The position numbers and the translations under genes are program-made. A DNA stretch of 64,000 nucleotides from Aliagarivorans taiwanensis DSM 22990 (lineage in GTDB: Bacteria; Pseudomonadota; Gammaproteobacteria; Enterobacterales; Celerinatantimonadaceae): contig NZ_AUBZ01000006.1 of NCBI RefSeq assembly GCF_000429505.1, forward strand, positions 89,725 to 153,724, read 5' to 3'. The notes under the pieces are model-generated. The model did no database searches and was not told where the DNA came from. It saw only the letters and a program-made list of their open reading frames with translations. Below are positions 8,093 to 17,913 of this stretch, piece by piece. Position 1 is the first letter of the stretch. The number at the start of each line of letters is the position of its first letter.

Positions 8093-9367
8093 GTGCTAAG
8101 ACTGCTGCGCGGCTTGATGGTCGCGCTTTTGTTACTGGGCCTTGGCGTGGCGCTGCTGTTGTGGTCGTTGACCGATAGCCATTCGAAGGTCGAGGTGGCG
8201 CCACCCCAAACCCAAACGGTGGTGGCGGCCAAGCAACTGGTCCAGCAGTTTGCCCAGCAGCTCTATCTAAGCGATCAGGACTTTCAGCTACAGCTCTCTG
8301 ATCAGCAGGTGACGCAGTTATCTGAGCTGGCCTCCTACGCGCTTGCCCCGCTGAATATGCACGCCCAGCTGAGTGGGCAACAGCTGCTGGTGGATGCCAG
8401 CATCGCGTTACCGGTTCCGGCACTGTCGCGCTACCTCAATGTCCAGATAGCGGTGAACCCCTCGGCTGGTGGCGTTGCTCTCGGCCAGTTGCGTGTGGGC
8501 TGGCTGCGCCTGCCCGGGCCATGGTTGAAGCGACAGGCACTTGCGCTTCTCGATACGCTCAGTGACCAGCAGGCGTTCAGCCGTTTGGAGCAGTCGGTCA
8601 CTTCGCTCTCGATTGATCCTCAGCAGCTCGATCTGGCGCTAAGCCGTGATGTGGTGGTGGCGCTGAAACTGGCGCAAGAGGCGGTGAACTTCGACCCGCC
8701 GGATCCGCTGGTGCAACAACGGGTGCTGCACTACTACCGCCACGCGTTGCTGCTGGATGCTCAGGCGCAGGGCGACTCACTGGGCCACTATCTGCAGGGC
8801 TTGAGTCACGAGGTGTGGCAGCAAAGTGTCGATGCCTCATTCAGCCAAGAGTTGGAGGCGATGCTTTGGGCGTTCAGCCTGCACTTTACTCAAGGGCCGT
8901 TTCGCGGCGCATTAGGCCGTCAGTTAGGGGTGTTTGAGGCCCTCCAGCCCTATCGCTATGGGGCGACCTTAGCCGGGCGCAATGATTTGGCGCTGCACTA
9001 TGTCTACTCGGCGACTATTGCGCTGGCTGCCGAGCATGGCGTGAGCCTCGCAATCGGTGAATTCAAAGAGTTGTTCGATGCGCGCGAAGGTGGCTCGGGC
9101 TTTAGCTTTGCCGACTTGGCCGCCGATCGTGCCGGAGTAAGCTTGGCGCATACCCTTGATAGCGAGTTTGCGGCGCGGGTGTTTGTGGAAACGCTGATGC
9201 AATCGGGCGCTGAGGAGCGTTTCTTCCCCAGCATAGTCGGGCTGGAAGAGGGGATCCCCGAGGCGGAGTTTGCCCGGCGCTTTGGCGATGTGCAGTCTGC
9301 GGCCTACCAGCGCCTGTTTGCCGAGATAGAGCAGCGCATCCTCGATTTACCTGCCTATATAAAATAA
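8093..9367 (+). CDS. Membrane-anchored protein of unknown function, co-transcribed with hemB
   Basis: A 424-residue protein starting with GTG 3 bases after the hemB stop. One strong transmembrane segment at about residues 8-27 is preceded by arginines, so the bulk should lie in the periplasm. The rest is soluble, glutamine-rich near residues 40-75, with no motif I can tie to a known activity. Towards the end, ALHYVYSATIALAAEHGVSLAIGEFKEL and SGFSFADLAADRAG look like a folded globular domain. I do not recognise the family. Tight linkage to hemB may be simple co-transcription. Confidence 0.75.
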   Translation: MLRLLRGLMVALLLLGLGVALLLWSLTDSHSKVEVAPPQTQTVVAAKQLVQQFAQQLYLSDQDFQLQLSDQQVTQLSELASYALAPLNMHAQLSGQQLLVDASIALPVPALSRYLNVQIAVNPSAGGVALGQLRVGWLRLPGPWLKRQALALLDTLSDQQAFSRLEQSVTSLSIDPQQLDLALSRDVVVALKLAQEAVNFDPPDPLVQQRVLHYYRHALLLDAQAQGDSLGHYLQGLSHEVWQQSVDASFSQELEAMLWAFSLHFTQGPFRGALGRQLGVFEALQPYRYGATLAGRNDLALHYVYSATIALAAEHGVSLAIGEFKELFDAREGGSGFSFADLAADRAGVSLAHTLDSEFAARVFVETLMQSGAEERFFPSIVGLEEGIPEAEFARRFGDVQSAAYQRLFAEIEQRILDLPAYIK

Positions 9368-9389
9368 AACCGCGGACAGGCCGCGGTTT
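9367..9389. terminator. Terminator between the hemB operon and purK
   Basis: Stem AAACCGCGG with CCGCGGTTT and a 5-base loop (9376-9380), followed by TTCGTTG. It lies between convergent genes and can act in both directions. Confidence 0.7.
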
Positions 9390-9418
9390 CGTTGTATCGA
9401 TGGTGGTGTTATCGGAAC

Positions 9419-10495
9419 CTAGTCCAGATGGCTAACCACCCAGTCGATGGCCATACCGTAAACCTCGTCCATCAGTGGCTTGAGCTGCTCAAGGCTTGCC
9501 AGCAATTGGGCGCGTTCGCTGATACACAGGTTGATGTGGCCAACTTTGCGGCCCGGACGAACCTCTTTGCCATACCAGAACACTTCCACACCCGGTACGC
9601 CTAACCATTCGCGGTTGTAGTCCACGCCAATCAAGTTGAGCATAATGCCTTGGGCTTTTACTAAAGGCTCAACCATTGGCAGGTCAGCGACTGCCCGTAC
9701 GTGTGCTTCAAACTGGCTAAGGCTTGAACCGGCTTGGGTCCAGTGGCCGCTGTTATGTACTCGCGGAGCAATCTCGTTGATCAGCAGCTTATCGCCAACC
9801 TGGAAGCACTCCATGGTCATTACGCCCACGTAGTCTTGGCTTTCCATCAGTTTGCTGAGCATGGCTTCAGCTTGCTGTTGCAGCGGGGCTTTGCTGGCAA
9901 CCGGCGATACCGTAGCCAGCAAGATACCTTGATGGTGCAGGTTGGTCGCCAGTGGGTAGAAGGCTATGCGGCCATCGCGGTGGCGCATACCAATCAATGA
10001 CACTTCTTCGTCGAAGCCGATAGCTTGTTCTGCGATACAGTTACCGCCCCAGCCTTGTGGCACGCTCAGCTGTGCCAAACCGCCATCTTGCTTCAGCCAG
10101 TGTTGGCCTTTGCCATCGTAGCCGCCCGAGCGTTGCTTAAGCAGTACCCGCTCACCCAGCTCGTTAAACAACTGTTCAGCGCTTACCGCGTCGGTCACAT
10201 CCACCCATGGGGCGGTGGCCAGTTCCAGCTCATCCAGCAGGCGTTTTTGCGAGGCGCGATCGGCCAAGGTGGCCAGCAGCTGCTTGTTCAAAAAGCGCGG
10301 ATGTTCGCTTAGCTGCTTGGTAGCAGGGGTGTCCGGCCAGTGCTCGCGCTCAACGGTGATCCAATCATCGTCGGCGATCGGGAAGGTATCCAGCTCGTCG
10401 GTTTCTACCGGGCGCAGCTCGATATCCAGTGGTTGTGCGGCATGTTTTAGCATTGCGCCGAGTTGTCCGGCGCCAAGAACCCAAATCTTGCTCAT
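9419..10495 (-). CDS. purK: N5-carboxyaminoimidazole ribonucleotide synthase
   Basis: A 358-residue ATP-grasp enzyme that carboxylates aminoimidazole ribonucleotide with bicarbonate and ATP in purine synthesis. It begins with the nucleotide-binding loop VLGAGQLGAM. The ATP-grasp region follows (VLLKQRSGGYDGKGQ, then EQAIGFDEEVSLIG), and the metal and substrate residues lie in NEIAPRVHNSGHWTQAG. It lies 9 bases after purE in the usual purEK order, and PurE consumes its product directly. Confidence 0.95.
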   Translation of the reverse strand: MSKIWVLGAGQLGAMLKHAAQPLDIELRPVETDELDTFPIADDDWITVEREHWPDTPATKQLSEHPRFLNKQLLATLADRASQKRLLDELELATAPWVDVTDAVSAEQLFNELGERVLLKQRSGGYDGKGQHWLKQDGGLAQLSVPQGWGGNCIAEQAIGFDEEVSLIGMRHRDGRIAFYPLATNLHHQGILLATVSPVASKAPLQQQAEAMLSKLMESQDYVGVMTMECFQVGDKLLINEIAPRVHNSGHWTQAGSSLSQFEAHVRAVADLPMVEPLVKAQGIMLNLIGVDYNREWLGVPGVEVFWYGKEVRPGRKVGHINLCISERAQLLASLEQLKPLMDEVYGMAIDWVVSHLD

Positions 10496-10504
10496 GATGG
10501 TCGC

Positions 10505-11002
10505 TTACTCCGCGTCGCGAGGATCGGCCATGGCCAATACGCTTTCGGTTTGCTCGGTGCGGAAGGCTTCCAGACGCTCAGCCAAGGCGGCGTCGTTATT
10601 GGCCAGAATTTGGCTGGCCAACAGGCCGGCGTTGAATGCACCGGCGGTGCCAATCGCCAGGGTGCCTACGGCGATGCCTTTTGGTATTTGCACGATGGAC
10701 AGCAGGCTATCCATACCGTTTAACGCTTTGCTTTGTACTGGCACACCCAGTACCGGCAGACGAGTATTGGCTGCCACCATACCAGGCAGGTGGGCTGCGC
10801 CGCCTGCGCCAGCAACAATCACCTGAATACCACGGTCGGCGGCTTCTTTGGCAAAGCTGGTCAGTTTATCGGGAGTGCGATGGGCCGAGACTACTTCAAC
10901 TTCATAGTTGACACCGAGCTTATCCATGATTTCGGCAGCGCCTTGCATGGTTGGCCAGTCACTCTTGGAGCCCATAATTACGGCTACTTGGGTTTTCGAC
11001 AT
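10505..11002 (-). CDS. purE: N5-carboxyaminoimidazole ribonucleotide mutase
   Basis: A 165-residue class I PurE that moves the carboxyl group from N5 to C4 of the imidazole ring in purine synthesis. Substrate-binding signatures [12 protein letters not shown] and SAHRTPDKL are present, as is the glycine-rich [11 protein letters not shown]. The start is the ATG at 11002, giving the usual length, with GAGGA upstream on the coding strand; an upstream in-frame ATG would add 20 residues with no family counterpart. It is the first gene of the purEK operon. I saw no convincing PurR box upstream. Confidence 0.95.
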   Translation of the reverse strand: MSKTQVAVIMGSKSDWPTMQGAAEIMDKLGVNYEVEVVSAHRTPDKLTSFAKEAADRGIQVIVAGAGGAAHLPGMVAANTRLPVLGVPVQSKALNGMDSLLSIVQIPKGIAVGTLAIGTAGAFNAGLLASQILANNDAALAERLEAFRTEQTESVLAMADPRDAE

Positions 11003-11194
11003 CGATTGTTCCTCGTTGATATACGGGTATAGCTCGGTAGCTATGTTTGGAAGGCTCCGCATTATAGCGGATCTGCCGCCAATTTAAACGCTTAGCCCGG
11101 TTTAGTCGGGCGCGAATCCTGACACATCAGGTTGGACCACCGTCTGAACAGTCTTATATCAACTACGCTCAGAGAATCGGAGTCAGGAGGTCTT

Positions 11195-11992
11195 ATGCAC
11201 AAAGCTTTCGGTTTATTACTGTTTTTACTGACCTTTTCGGTTCAGGCTAAGCAAGTTACCTTGGTATTGCCCTCCTACTCGGATGAGTCTCACCTCTACT
11301 ATCATGAGCTGCTCGAACAAGCATTGCTGGCTGCCGGGCATGAGGTGGTGATCACCACCCCCTCACTTCATTTGCCACAAAAACGCGCCGAATCGATGCT
11401 GTATAACAACCAACTGAGTTTGGTGTGGTTGCTGCACTCTGAGGAACGGGATAACAGCGAGCAGTTGGTCTCGGTGCCGGTGGACCTGACCAATGGGCTG
11501 ATTGGCCATCGGGTATTGCTGATACCACCCGCTGACAACGACAGCTATCGCTTTGTGCAGACTCTCGACGATTTTCGCCAGCTCGACAAGACCGGTGGCT
11601 TTGGCAAGAACTGGTTCGATGTGGCGGTGTGGCAGGCCAACGACCTGAACGCGCTGGAGGTGGATGGCGAGTGGCGTCGCCTGTATAAGATGGTGGCCAA
11701 CCGTAAGCGCGGCATTGATTACTTCTCACGTGGCTTTACCGAGGTGATCAACGAATCGCTGCAGCACCCCTACCTCTCCATCGAGCCCTATCTGGTGTTG
11801 GTTTATCAGCGCGACTTCCACTTTTATCTGCCTGCCGAGCAAAAAGAGTTGGCACAGTTACTGACAGAAGCCTTGGAGCAAGCACGTGACAGCGGCTTGA
11901 TGGACAAGCTGATTGAAGAGTACTGGTTCGATGATTTTAAGCTGCTTAACTTTAAGCGTCGGGTGCGGATTGAGCTGGCGACGCCCAAGTAG
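11195..11992 (+). CDS. Exported solute-binding-like protein of unknown ligand
   Basis: A 265-residue protein with a signal peptide ending around FSVQAKQ. A perfect AGGAGG lies 6 bases before the ATG at 11195; an ATG at 11132 in the same frame would bury the signal peptide, so it is rejected. The mature part begins QVTLVLPSYSDESHLYYHELLEQAL and ends with a domain (SGLMDKLIEEYWFDDFKLLNF) of the kind seen at the C-terminus of family 3 solute-binding proteins. No transporter genes are adjacent. A periplasmic sensor or orphan binding protein is the best description. Confidence 0.7.
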   Translation: MHKAFGLLLFLLTFSVQAKQVTLVLPSYSDESHLYYHELLEQALLAAGHEVVITTPSLHLPQKRAESMLYNNQLSLVWLLHSEERDNSEQLVSVPVDLTNGLIGHRVLLIPPADNDSYRFVQTLDDFRQLDKTGGFGKNWFDVAVWQANDLNALEVDGEWRRLYKMVANRKRGIDYFSRGFTEVINESLQHPYLSIEPYLVLVYQRDFHFYLPAEQKELAQLLTEALEQARDSGLMDKLIEEYWFDDFKLLNFKRRVRIELATPK

Positions 11993-12031
11993 CCTATCAG
12001 TGGCTACTCGGCGCGTGCCCGAAAGGTGTGC

Positions 12032-13522
12032 TTAACAAAGCCCTTCCATGAAACTCAACGGTAGGTCGTTGCTCAGTTGCTCAGAGGCTTCTAACTCCAG
12101 CTCCGCTGCACGTAGCGGGTGATCTTCCATCCACAAGGGCGGGAAGTTAAGCCGCCAGTCATCGCCGGCTTGAGAGAGGTTAACCTTGGGTACACTCTCG
12201 CCGGTGCGGCGCATGCAGACGATAATGGCAATCCGCAACAGGCGCGCCAAACAGATGGCTTCCTCTTGGGCGATGGCCCGTTGCTTTTCCAACACTTCGA
12301 GCTGCAAAGGCCCACGCTGGTTGAGCATCAGGCAAGACAGCAGGTGCTGCTGAGCGGCAGTAAAGCCGGGAAGATCGCTGTGGTCGAGAATGTAGGCGGC
12401 ATGCTGTGGCGCCTTCTTAAACTCGATGTTCAACCCCACCTCGTGGAACATCGCGGCCCACTTGAGCAAGCTGCGCGCTCGCTCACTTAAGCGCGGTTGC
12501 AGCTGACTGGCCAACTGCAGGGCGCAGTCGCGTACCCGCTTGGCGTGGGCGGCATCGATTTGGTGGCGTTGCACAAAGCTGTCGGCGGTGCGCTGGCGCA
12601 CGCTGCTGGTTTCACTCTGACTAATCAGGCTATAGGCCAGCCCTTCACGTAGTGCGCCGCCGGCCAGGGTCAACCCTTCGATGCGCAGTGCTTCAAACAA
12701 GGCTATCAAGATAGCCAGCCCCGGAGCGAACACTGGTTTGCGTTCATCCAGCAGACCGGGAATATTGATATCATCGATATGTTCGAAGGCGAGAAGTTGC
12801 TGTTTAATGCCCCGCAGCTTCTCCATGGTCAGCCGCTCATCCAGCCCTTGTGTTTGTACCACTTCTTGTAGCGCCTGAATGGTGCCGGAGGCGCCGACGC
12901 AGGTCTTCCAGCCAAGGCGGCGATAATCACTCACCACCGGTTGGATGATCTGCTTAGCTGCCGCTTCAGCTTGCGCAAAGGCGTCGCTGCTGAGCTTGCC
13001 GCCGGGGAAGTGGTTATTCAGCCAAGTGACACAGCCCATATCCAGGCTGGTCAGCAGTTTGGCTTCGCTCTGCTCGCCCACCACTAGCTCGGTGCTGGCG
13101 CCGCCGATATCAATCACCAGTCGCTTGCCTGAGCCACTGCTGGTAAAAGCCACGCCACGGTAGATCAGGCGGGCTTCTACTTCGCCGCTGATAATCGCGA
13201 TATCGTGCTGCAGGATTTTTTCAGCTTGTTCGAGAAACTGTTGGGCGTTATTGGCTTTACGCAGGGTGGCGGTGCCGACGATGCGGATCTGCGCCGCCGG
13301 GATATCGCGTAACTGCTCGGCAAACATGCTTAGGCATTGCCAGCCTCGTACCATGGCGTCGTGGCTGAGAGTGCCTTGCTCATCCAATCCCGCGGCCAAG
13401 CGCACCTTGCGCTTCACCTTGGAGATTGTCTGGATAGAACCGTGCAACTCGCGGACGATCAACATATGGAAACTGTTCGAGCCCAAGTCGATCGCCGCGT
13501 ACAGAGGACAACTTCCTGTCAC
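12032..13522 (-). CDS. gppA: Guanosine-5'-triphosphate,3'-diphosphate pyrophosphatase / exopolyphosphatase family
   Basis: A 496-residue member of the Ppx/GppA family, which hydrolyses pppGpp to ppGpp and/or degrades polyphosphate. The actin-like ATPase folds show as AIDLGSNSFHMLIVR near the start and VIDIGGASTELVVG near residue 140, and a helical HD-like region covers the C-terminal third. The start is GTG, with GGAG about 10 bases upstream. It lies 12 bases downstream of rhlB, as in the E. coli gppA-rhlB pair, which favours GppA over Ppx. Substrate preference cannot be read from sequence alone. Confidence 0.88.
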   Translation of the reverse strand: MTGSCPLYAAIDLGSNSFHMLIVRELHGSIQTISKVKRKVRLAAGLDEQGTLSHDAMVRGWQCLSMFAEQLRDIPAAQIRIVGTATLRKANNAQQFLEQAEKILQHDIAIISGEVEARLIYRGVAFTSSGSGKRLVIDIGGASTELVVGEQSEAKLLTSLDMGCVTWLNNHFPGGKLSSDAFAQAEAAAKQIIQPVVSDYRRLGWKTCVGASGTIQALQEVVQTQGLDERLTMEKLRGIKQQLLAFEHIDDINIPGLLDERKPVFAPGLAILIALFEALRIEGLTLAGGALREGLAYSLISQSETSSVRQRTADSFVQRHQIDAAHAKRVRDCALQLASQLQPRLSERARSLLKWAAMFHEVGLNIEFKKAPQHAAYILDHSDLPGFTAAQQHLLSCLMLNQRGPLQLEVLEKQRAIAQEEAICLARLLRIAIIVCMRRTGESVPKVNLSQAGDDWRLNFPPLWMEDHPLRAAELELEASEQLSNDLPLSFMEGLC

Positions 13523-13534
13523 TAATTCCTGCTC

Positions 13535-14809
13535 CTAATGACGATTACGCCGTGGCGCAGAATGTCCTTTGCTGCGTTGTCCGCTACGAGAGTTCATCTG
13601 CTTGTTGCGGTGAATGCGCTTCGGTGCAGGCAAGTCGGTAAGCAAAGCATCATGACGATACTTGGTTTCCGGAATGGAGTGCTTGATGTAATCCTCGATG
13701 GCCGGCAGATTGAACACGTACTCTTCACAGGCCAAGCTAATAGCGTGGCCGCTAGCGCCAGCTCGGCCGGTACGACCGATGCGGTGAACGTAATCTTCGG
13801 CATCGTCGGGCAGGTCGTAGTTGAACACGTGCGACACCAGAGGAATGTGCAAGCCACGGGCGGCTACGTCGGTGGCAACCAAGATGTCTAGCTCACCTTT
13901 GGTAAATTGCTCAAGGATCTTCACGCGCTTGCGCTGCGGAATATCTCCGGTGAGCAAGCCTACGCGGTGTTTATCAGCAACCAGATGTCCCCAGATATCT
14001 TCACAGCGGTGCTTGGTATTGGCGAATACAATAGCGCGCTCTGGCCAATCTTCTTCGATTAGCGTTTGTAGCAGGGCCATCTTGTCATCGTTCGAAGGGT
14101 AGAACAGCTCTTCGACGATGCGCGCACCGGTCATCTGTTCTGGCTCGATCTCGACATGCTCAGGGTCGTTCATGTGCTCGAACGCCAGCTCCTGCACTTT
14201 GTGTGACAGGGTTGCCGAGAACAGCATGCTCAAACGCTCGTTGGCGGCAGGCATACGACGGAACAAGTAGCGAATGTCTTTGATAAAGCCCATATCGAAC
14301 ATGCGATCGGCTTCATCTAGCACCACGGCTTGAATCGCGTTCAGGCTGAATGCGCCTTGCTTGAGGTAATCGATGGTACGGCCAGTGGTGCCGATCAGGA
14401 TATCAACACCCTTCTCGAGCATCGCTTTTTGGCTGTCATAACCTTCGCCCCCATAAACCGCACCCGCAGTAATACCGGTGTGTTTTGATAGCAGTTTGGC
14501 GTCGCGGTGGATTTGGAGTGCAAGCTCGCGTGTTGGGGCGAGGATTATGGCGCGTGGTTGATTCGGTTTGCGCCCTTCGACTTCCGCAGTGCTAATCAGG
14601 TGGTTATAGGTAGCGACCAAAAAGGCCAGGGTTTTACCGGTACCGGTTTGTGCCTGGCCTGCAATGTCTTTGCCTTTAAGTAAGATCGGCAGGCTTTGGG
14701 CCTGGATCTTGGTGCATTGGTGATAGCCGTGCTGTTCTAAAGCATTAAGAACTTTCTCTTGTAGCGGAAAGTCGGCGAACCGTTGTTCTGTAAGATGTGT
14801 TTTGCTCAT
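13535..14809 (-). CDS. rhlB: DEAD-box ATP-dependent RNA helicase RhlB
   Basis: A 424-residue DEAD-box helicase, the RNA-unwinding component of the RNase E degradosome in gammaproteobacteria. Motifs in order are Q-motif [59 protein letters not shown] and [10 protein letters not shown]. The C-terminal tail is basic and low-complexity ([16 protein letters not shown]), typical of RhlB. It is divergent from trxA with rho beyond, the classical rhlB/trxA/rho neighbourhood. Confidence 0.93.
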   Translation of the reverse strand: MSKTHLTEQRFADFPLQEKVLNALEQHGYHQCTKIQAQSLPILLKGKDIAGQAQTGTGKTLAFLVATYNHLISTAEVEGRKPNQPRAIILAPTRELALQIHRDAKLLSKHTGITAGAVYGGEGYDSQKAMLEKGVDILIGTTGRTIDYLKQGAFSLNAIQAVVLDEADRMFDMGFIKDIRYLFRRMPAANERLSMLFSATLSHKVQELAFEHMNDPEHVEIEPEQMTGARIVEELFYPSNDDKMALLQTLIEEDWPERAIVFANTKHRCEDIWGHLVADKHRVGLLTGDIPQRKRVKILEQFTKGELDILVATDVAARGLHIPLVSHVFNYDLPDDAEDYVHRIGRTGRAGASGHAISLACEEYVFNLPAIEDYIKHSIPETKYRHDALLTDLPAPKRIHRNKQMNSRSGQRSKGHSAPRRNRH

Positions 14810-15144
14810 GGCGTAAGCATATCACAGGTCGTTTTATGCACCACCCTGCTGTCTGTATTAAATGCCGAGTTTTCTACTGTTGGATGGGGCAAGGGCGACT
14901 TCGCTAGGTGTTTTTGCTTGGTGCCGCCGATTTCGCTTATAGCACTTAGGCTTAGCTTAGGCGGGAATTGAATCAATCGATGCTTGAATATTCCGCCTTG
15001 ATCTCGTGAAATGGGTCCCCATATATACCCGAGCGACCTCAAGATGCAGGATTTAGAGGAGCTGGAAAATCTAGCTGAACAAGCATCTTAAGGCTTTTCG
15101 GGTATAGCAATACCTTAAGCAACGAAACCAAGTGGAGTCCGCCA
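14810..15144. other. Intergenic region between divergent rhlB and trxA
   Basis: This 335-base stretch holds no credible gene. Its right half carries the long inverted repeat listed separately (15024-15106). Promoters for rhlB and trxA must lie here, but I see no unambiguous -35/-10 pair. Confidence 0.6.
15024..15106. repeat. Inverted-repeat element upstream of trxA (two copies of a dispersed 24-bp motif)
   Basis: The left arm (15024-15047) begins TATACCCGAGCG and ends CTCAAGATGC; the right arm (15083-15106) begins GCATCTTAAGG and ends TCGGGTATA. The arms match at 19 of 24 positions as inverted repeats, with 35 bases between. The right arm, with the GAACAA before it, recurs at 61897-61924 after aroE. 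It could fold as a long hairpin in the trxA leader. Confidence 0.75.
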
Positions 15145-15471
15145 ATGAGCGACAAAATTATTCAGCTTAAAGATGAGAGCTTTGAAGAAGACGTAGTCAA
15201 TGCGTCTACACCGGTATTGGTAGACTTTTGGGCTGAGTGGTGTGGTCCTTGTAAGATGATTGCACCAATCCTCGACGAAGTCGCCGATGAGTACCAAGGT
15301 AAAGTGGTCGTCGGTAAACTCAACATTGATCAGAATGCAGAAACCCCACCAAAGTTTGGTATTCGCGGCATTCCGACCCTGTTGCTGTTCAAAGACGGCA
15401 AAGTAGCAGCCACCAAAGTCGGTGCCCTGTCTAAAGCCCAATTGACCGCCTTCCTCGACGAGAACATCTAA
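15145..15471 (+). CDS. trxA: Thioredoxin 1
   Basis: A 108-residue thioredoxin with the redox-active WCGPC at about residues 32-36, the buried Asp in [10 protein letters not shown], and the cis-proline segment [11 protein letters not shown]. It reduces protein disulfides in the cytoplasm, with NADPH via thioredoxin reductase, and supports ribonucleotide reductase among others. A weak hairpin terminator separates it from rho downstream. Confidence 0.97.
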   Translation: MSDKIIQLKDESFEEDVVNASTPVLVDFWAEWCGPCKMIAPILDEVADEYQGKVVVGKLNIDQNAETPPKFGIRGIPTLLLFKDGKVAATKVGALSKAQLTAFLDENI

Positions 15472-15483
15472 TCCATAACTGTG

Positions 15484-15513
15484 AGCAGGCTTACATTGCT
15501 AGGCCTGCTTTTG
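15484..15513 (+). terminator. Terminator or attenuator after trxA
   Basis: Stem AGCAGGC (15484-15490) with GCCTGCT (15503-15509), 12-base loop, then TTTTG. It probably limits read-through from trxA into rho. Confidence 0.6.
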
Positions 15514-15663
15514 TTGGATCTTTCTGCACAATAGTGCTAGTTTAAAACGGAAATTGTCTTAAGCCCTTTGGCTATCCCATGGCCGACTAGCGAGTCCAGA
15601 GCTTTCCTTTGCATCTATACGACCCTGTGCGTCAGCCTATCAATCTAACTAACACTCACCATT

Positions 15664-16929
15664 ATGAACTTAACTGAGTTAAAAAATACGCCCGTCCACG
15701 AGCTGATTGCGTTGGGCGAATCCATGGGTTTGGAGAATCTGGCCCGTCTACGCAAGCAAGACATCATTTTCTCTATCCTAAAGGCTCACGCTAAAAGCGG
15801 TGAAGCGATCTACGGCAACGGAGTACTGGAGATCCTACAGGACGGTTTCGGTTTTCTACGTAGCGCAGACAGCTCTTACCTAGCCGGCCCTGACGACATC
15901 TACGTATCTCCAAGCCAAATCCGCCGTTTCAACCTGCGTACTGGTGACACTGTTGAAGGTAAAATTCGCCCGCCTAAAGAAGGCGAGCGCTACTTTGCCT
16001 TGCTGAAGATTGGTCAGGTTAACCACGACAAACCGGAAAACTCGCGCAACAAGATCTTGTTCGAGAACTTAACCCCGCTACACGCTGCGTCTCGCTTGCG
16101 TATGGAGCGTGGTAACGGTTCTACCGAAGATATCACTGCTCGCGTATTGGACTTGGCATCGCCCATCGGTAAAGGTCAACGTGGCCTGATTGTGGCGCCG
16201 CCGAAAGCCGGTAAAACCATGTTGCTGCAGAACATCGCCCAGAACATCAGCTTCAACCACCCTGAGTGTGAACTGATCGTATTGCTGATCGATGAGCGCC
16301 CGGAAGAAGTAACCGAGATGCAGCGTTTGGTACGTGGTGAAGTGATTGCCTCTACCTTCGATGAGCCAGCCAGCCGTCACGTACAAGTGGCCGAGATGGT
16401 TATCGAAAAAGCCAAGCGTTTGGTTGAGCACAAAAAAGACGTGGTCATCCTGCTGGACTCGATTACCCGTCTGGCTCGCGCTTACAACACCGTGATCCCT
16501 TCCTCTGGTAAGGTACTGACCGGTGGCGTTGACGCTAACGCCCTGCATCGTCCAAAGCGTTTCTTCGGTGCTGCGCGTAACGTTGAAGAAGGTGGCAGCC
16601 TGTCGATCATCGCTACCGCGCTGGTAGACACCGGCTCGAAGATGGACGAAGTGATCTACGAAGAGTTCAAAGGTACCGGTAACATGGAACTGCACTTGAG
16701 CCGTAAGATCGCCGAGAAGCGGGTTTACCCAGCTATCGATATCAACCGCTCGGGCACTCGCCGTGAAGAGCTACTGACCACCTCGGATGAGCTACAGAAG
16801 ATGTGGATCCTGCGTAAGATTGTCCACCCAATGGACGAAACCGGCGCCATGGAGTTCTTGATCGACAAGCTGTCGATGACCAAGACCAACGACGAGTTCT
16901 TCGATGCCATGAAGGCGCAGAAGAAGTAG
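15664..16929 (+). CDS. rho: Transcription termination factor Rho
   Basis: A 421-residue hexameric RNA-dependent ATPase that ends transcription at Rho-dependent sites. The N-terminal region starts [15 protein letters not shown]. The RNA-binding cold-shock-like domain has GFGFLRS. The motor domain has Walker [24 protein letters not shown], Walker [14 protein letters not shown] and Q/R-loop residues in [20 protein letters not shown]. The leader of about 150 bases after the trxA terminator has no leader-peptide gene that I can see; rho is autoregulated in other bacteria and that may apply here. Confidence 0.97.
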   Translation: MNLTELKNTPVHELIALGESMGLENLARLRKQDIIFSILKAHAKSGEAIYGNGVLEILQDGFGFLRSADSSYLAGPDDIYVSPSQIRRFNLRTGDTVEGKIRPPKEGERYFALLKIGQVNHDKPENSRNKILFENLTPLHAASRLRMERGNGSTEDITARVLDLASPIGKGQRGLIVAPPKAGKTMLLQNIAQNISFNHPECELIVLLIDERPEEVTEMQRLVRGEVIASTFDEPASRHVQVAEMVIEKAKRLVEHKKDVVILLDSITRLARAYNTVIPSSGKVLTGGVDANALHRPKRFFGAARNVEEGGSLSIIATALVDTGSKMDEVIYEEFKGTGNMELHLSRKIAEKRVYPAIDINRSGTRREELLTTSDELQKMWILRKIVHPMDETGAMEFLIDKLSMTKTNDEFFDAMKAQKK

Positions 16930-16937
16930 TTGAGAAA

Positions 16938-16957
16938 CTGGCCGCTCCCGCGGCCAG
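16938..16957 (+). terminator. Hairpin after rho
   Basis: Stem CTGGCCGC with GCGGCCAG and loop TCCC, followed by TGTTGTATT. The U-tract is poor, so termination may be partial. Confidence 0.5.
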
Positions 16958-16982
16958 TGTTGTATTCGGGCGGTGGTACGGA

Positions 16983-17882
16983 ATGCGTCGTTGCATCATA
17001 GGGATACTAAGTTGCTGGCTGAGCAGCCAAGCCTTGGCTGCCATGGGACCAACCCAGCCGGAATCGGTGATTGCCGCACGGGTGCCGCCTTTATTGGTGG
17101 AGCGCAGCGTAAAGGCACTGTTAGTTAACCAGCCCGCCTGGGTCGACGAGCTATTACTCCACCTGTCACCAGAGCATCGTGAGCAGCTGCTGTATGAAGT
17201 GCTCGGTGGCCTGCACTACACCGGTCATGTGCCCGATCAAGTGCTGGAAAACTGGCTACTCGCCAAATCCATTACCACGCCATTGCTGCGCGATTCACAT
17301 CTGGCCGATGGCTATGAGGTGATCTTGCCGCGCTATGATTATCCGGCCTTGGCGCGCAGCATCCTGCACCAGTATCATTCTTCACAGCGGGTGGGTGAGA
17401 TCACCAGCGAGCTGTTGCGTGATGACTTTCACTGGTCACTGATCTTTCGCCCCAACAATCCTTTTATCGATAGTCAGCAGGCCGACGTGCTAAAAGCGCT
17501 GGCGGAATTGACCCCGGCTCAAGCGCGCTATACCTATCAAAGCCTGCCTGACTCGCTGCACTTTGCCGACAACGCTGTGCCGTTTGCGCTCGCGCGGCGC
17601 TCAGAAGATCCCAGCCTGATTTTGCAAGTGCTGCAACGCCCGGTGGATAATCATACCCGTTTACTGCTTGAGTGGGTCTCGCAGCATTATCCGCCGGAGC
17701 AGGCCTTGGCGCTGCTGGTCAATGCAGCGGAGAGTATCGATGTGCGCTATTTTGCCTTTCGTAGCATCGCCCTGTTGGGAGGAGCTTATCCGCCTGCGGC
17801 CCAATACATGTTGGAGCAGTTTCGCAGTGAGGAAAACCATCAGTTAGCGGCAACCGTTATGGTAGAGCTGCAAAGCCGCTAA
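16983..17882 (+). CDS. Exported protein of unknown function between rho and ubiD
   Basis: A 299-residue protein with a signal peptide (cleavage near QALAAMG). The mature part is helix-rich with repeating segments such as [40 protein letters not shown] and [20 protein letters not shown], which look like HEAT-type helical repeats. I do not recognise a family or catalytic motif. It ends 31 bases before ubiD. A periplasmic scaffold or adaptor would fit the fold, but that is inference. Confidence 0.7.
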   Translation: MRRCIIGILSCWLSSQALAAMGPTQPESVIAARVPPLLVERSVKALLVNQPAWVDELLLHLSPEHREQLLYEVLGGLHYTGHVPDQVLENWLLAKSITTPLLRDSHLADGYEVILPRYDYPALARSILHQYHSSQRVGEITSELLRDDFHWSLIFRPNNPFIDSQQADVLKALAELTPAQARYTYQSLPDSLHFADNAVPFALARRSEDPSLILQVLQRPVDNHTRLLLEWVSQHYPPEQALALLVNAAESIDVRYFAFRSIALLGGAYPPAAQYMLEQFRSEENHQLAATVMVELQSR

Positions 17883-17913
17883 ACTAATTACCGGAAAGGA
17901 ACCGGATAAATCC

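Noticed and set aside
11081..11100. PurR-like box upstream of purE
   Set aside because: Resemblance to the PurR palindrome is weak and not symmetric.
14783..15042. Frames on both strands between rhlB and trxA
   Set aside because: They cover the promoter region and repeat, lack SD signals and have unnatural composition.
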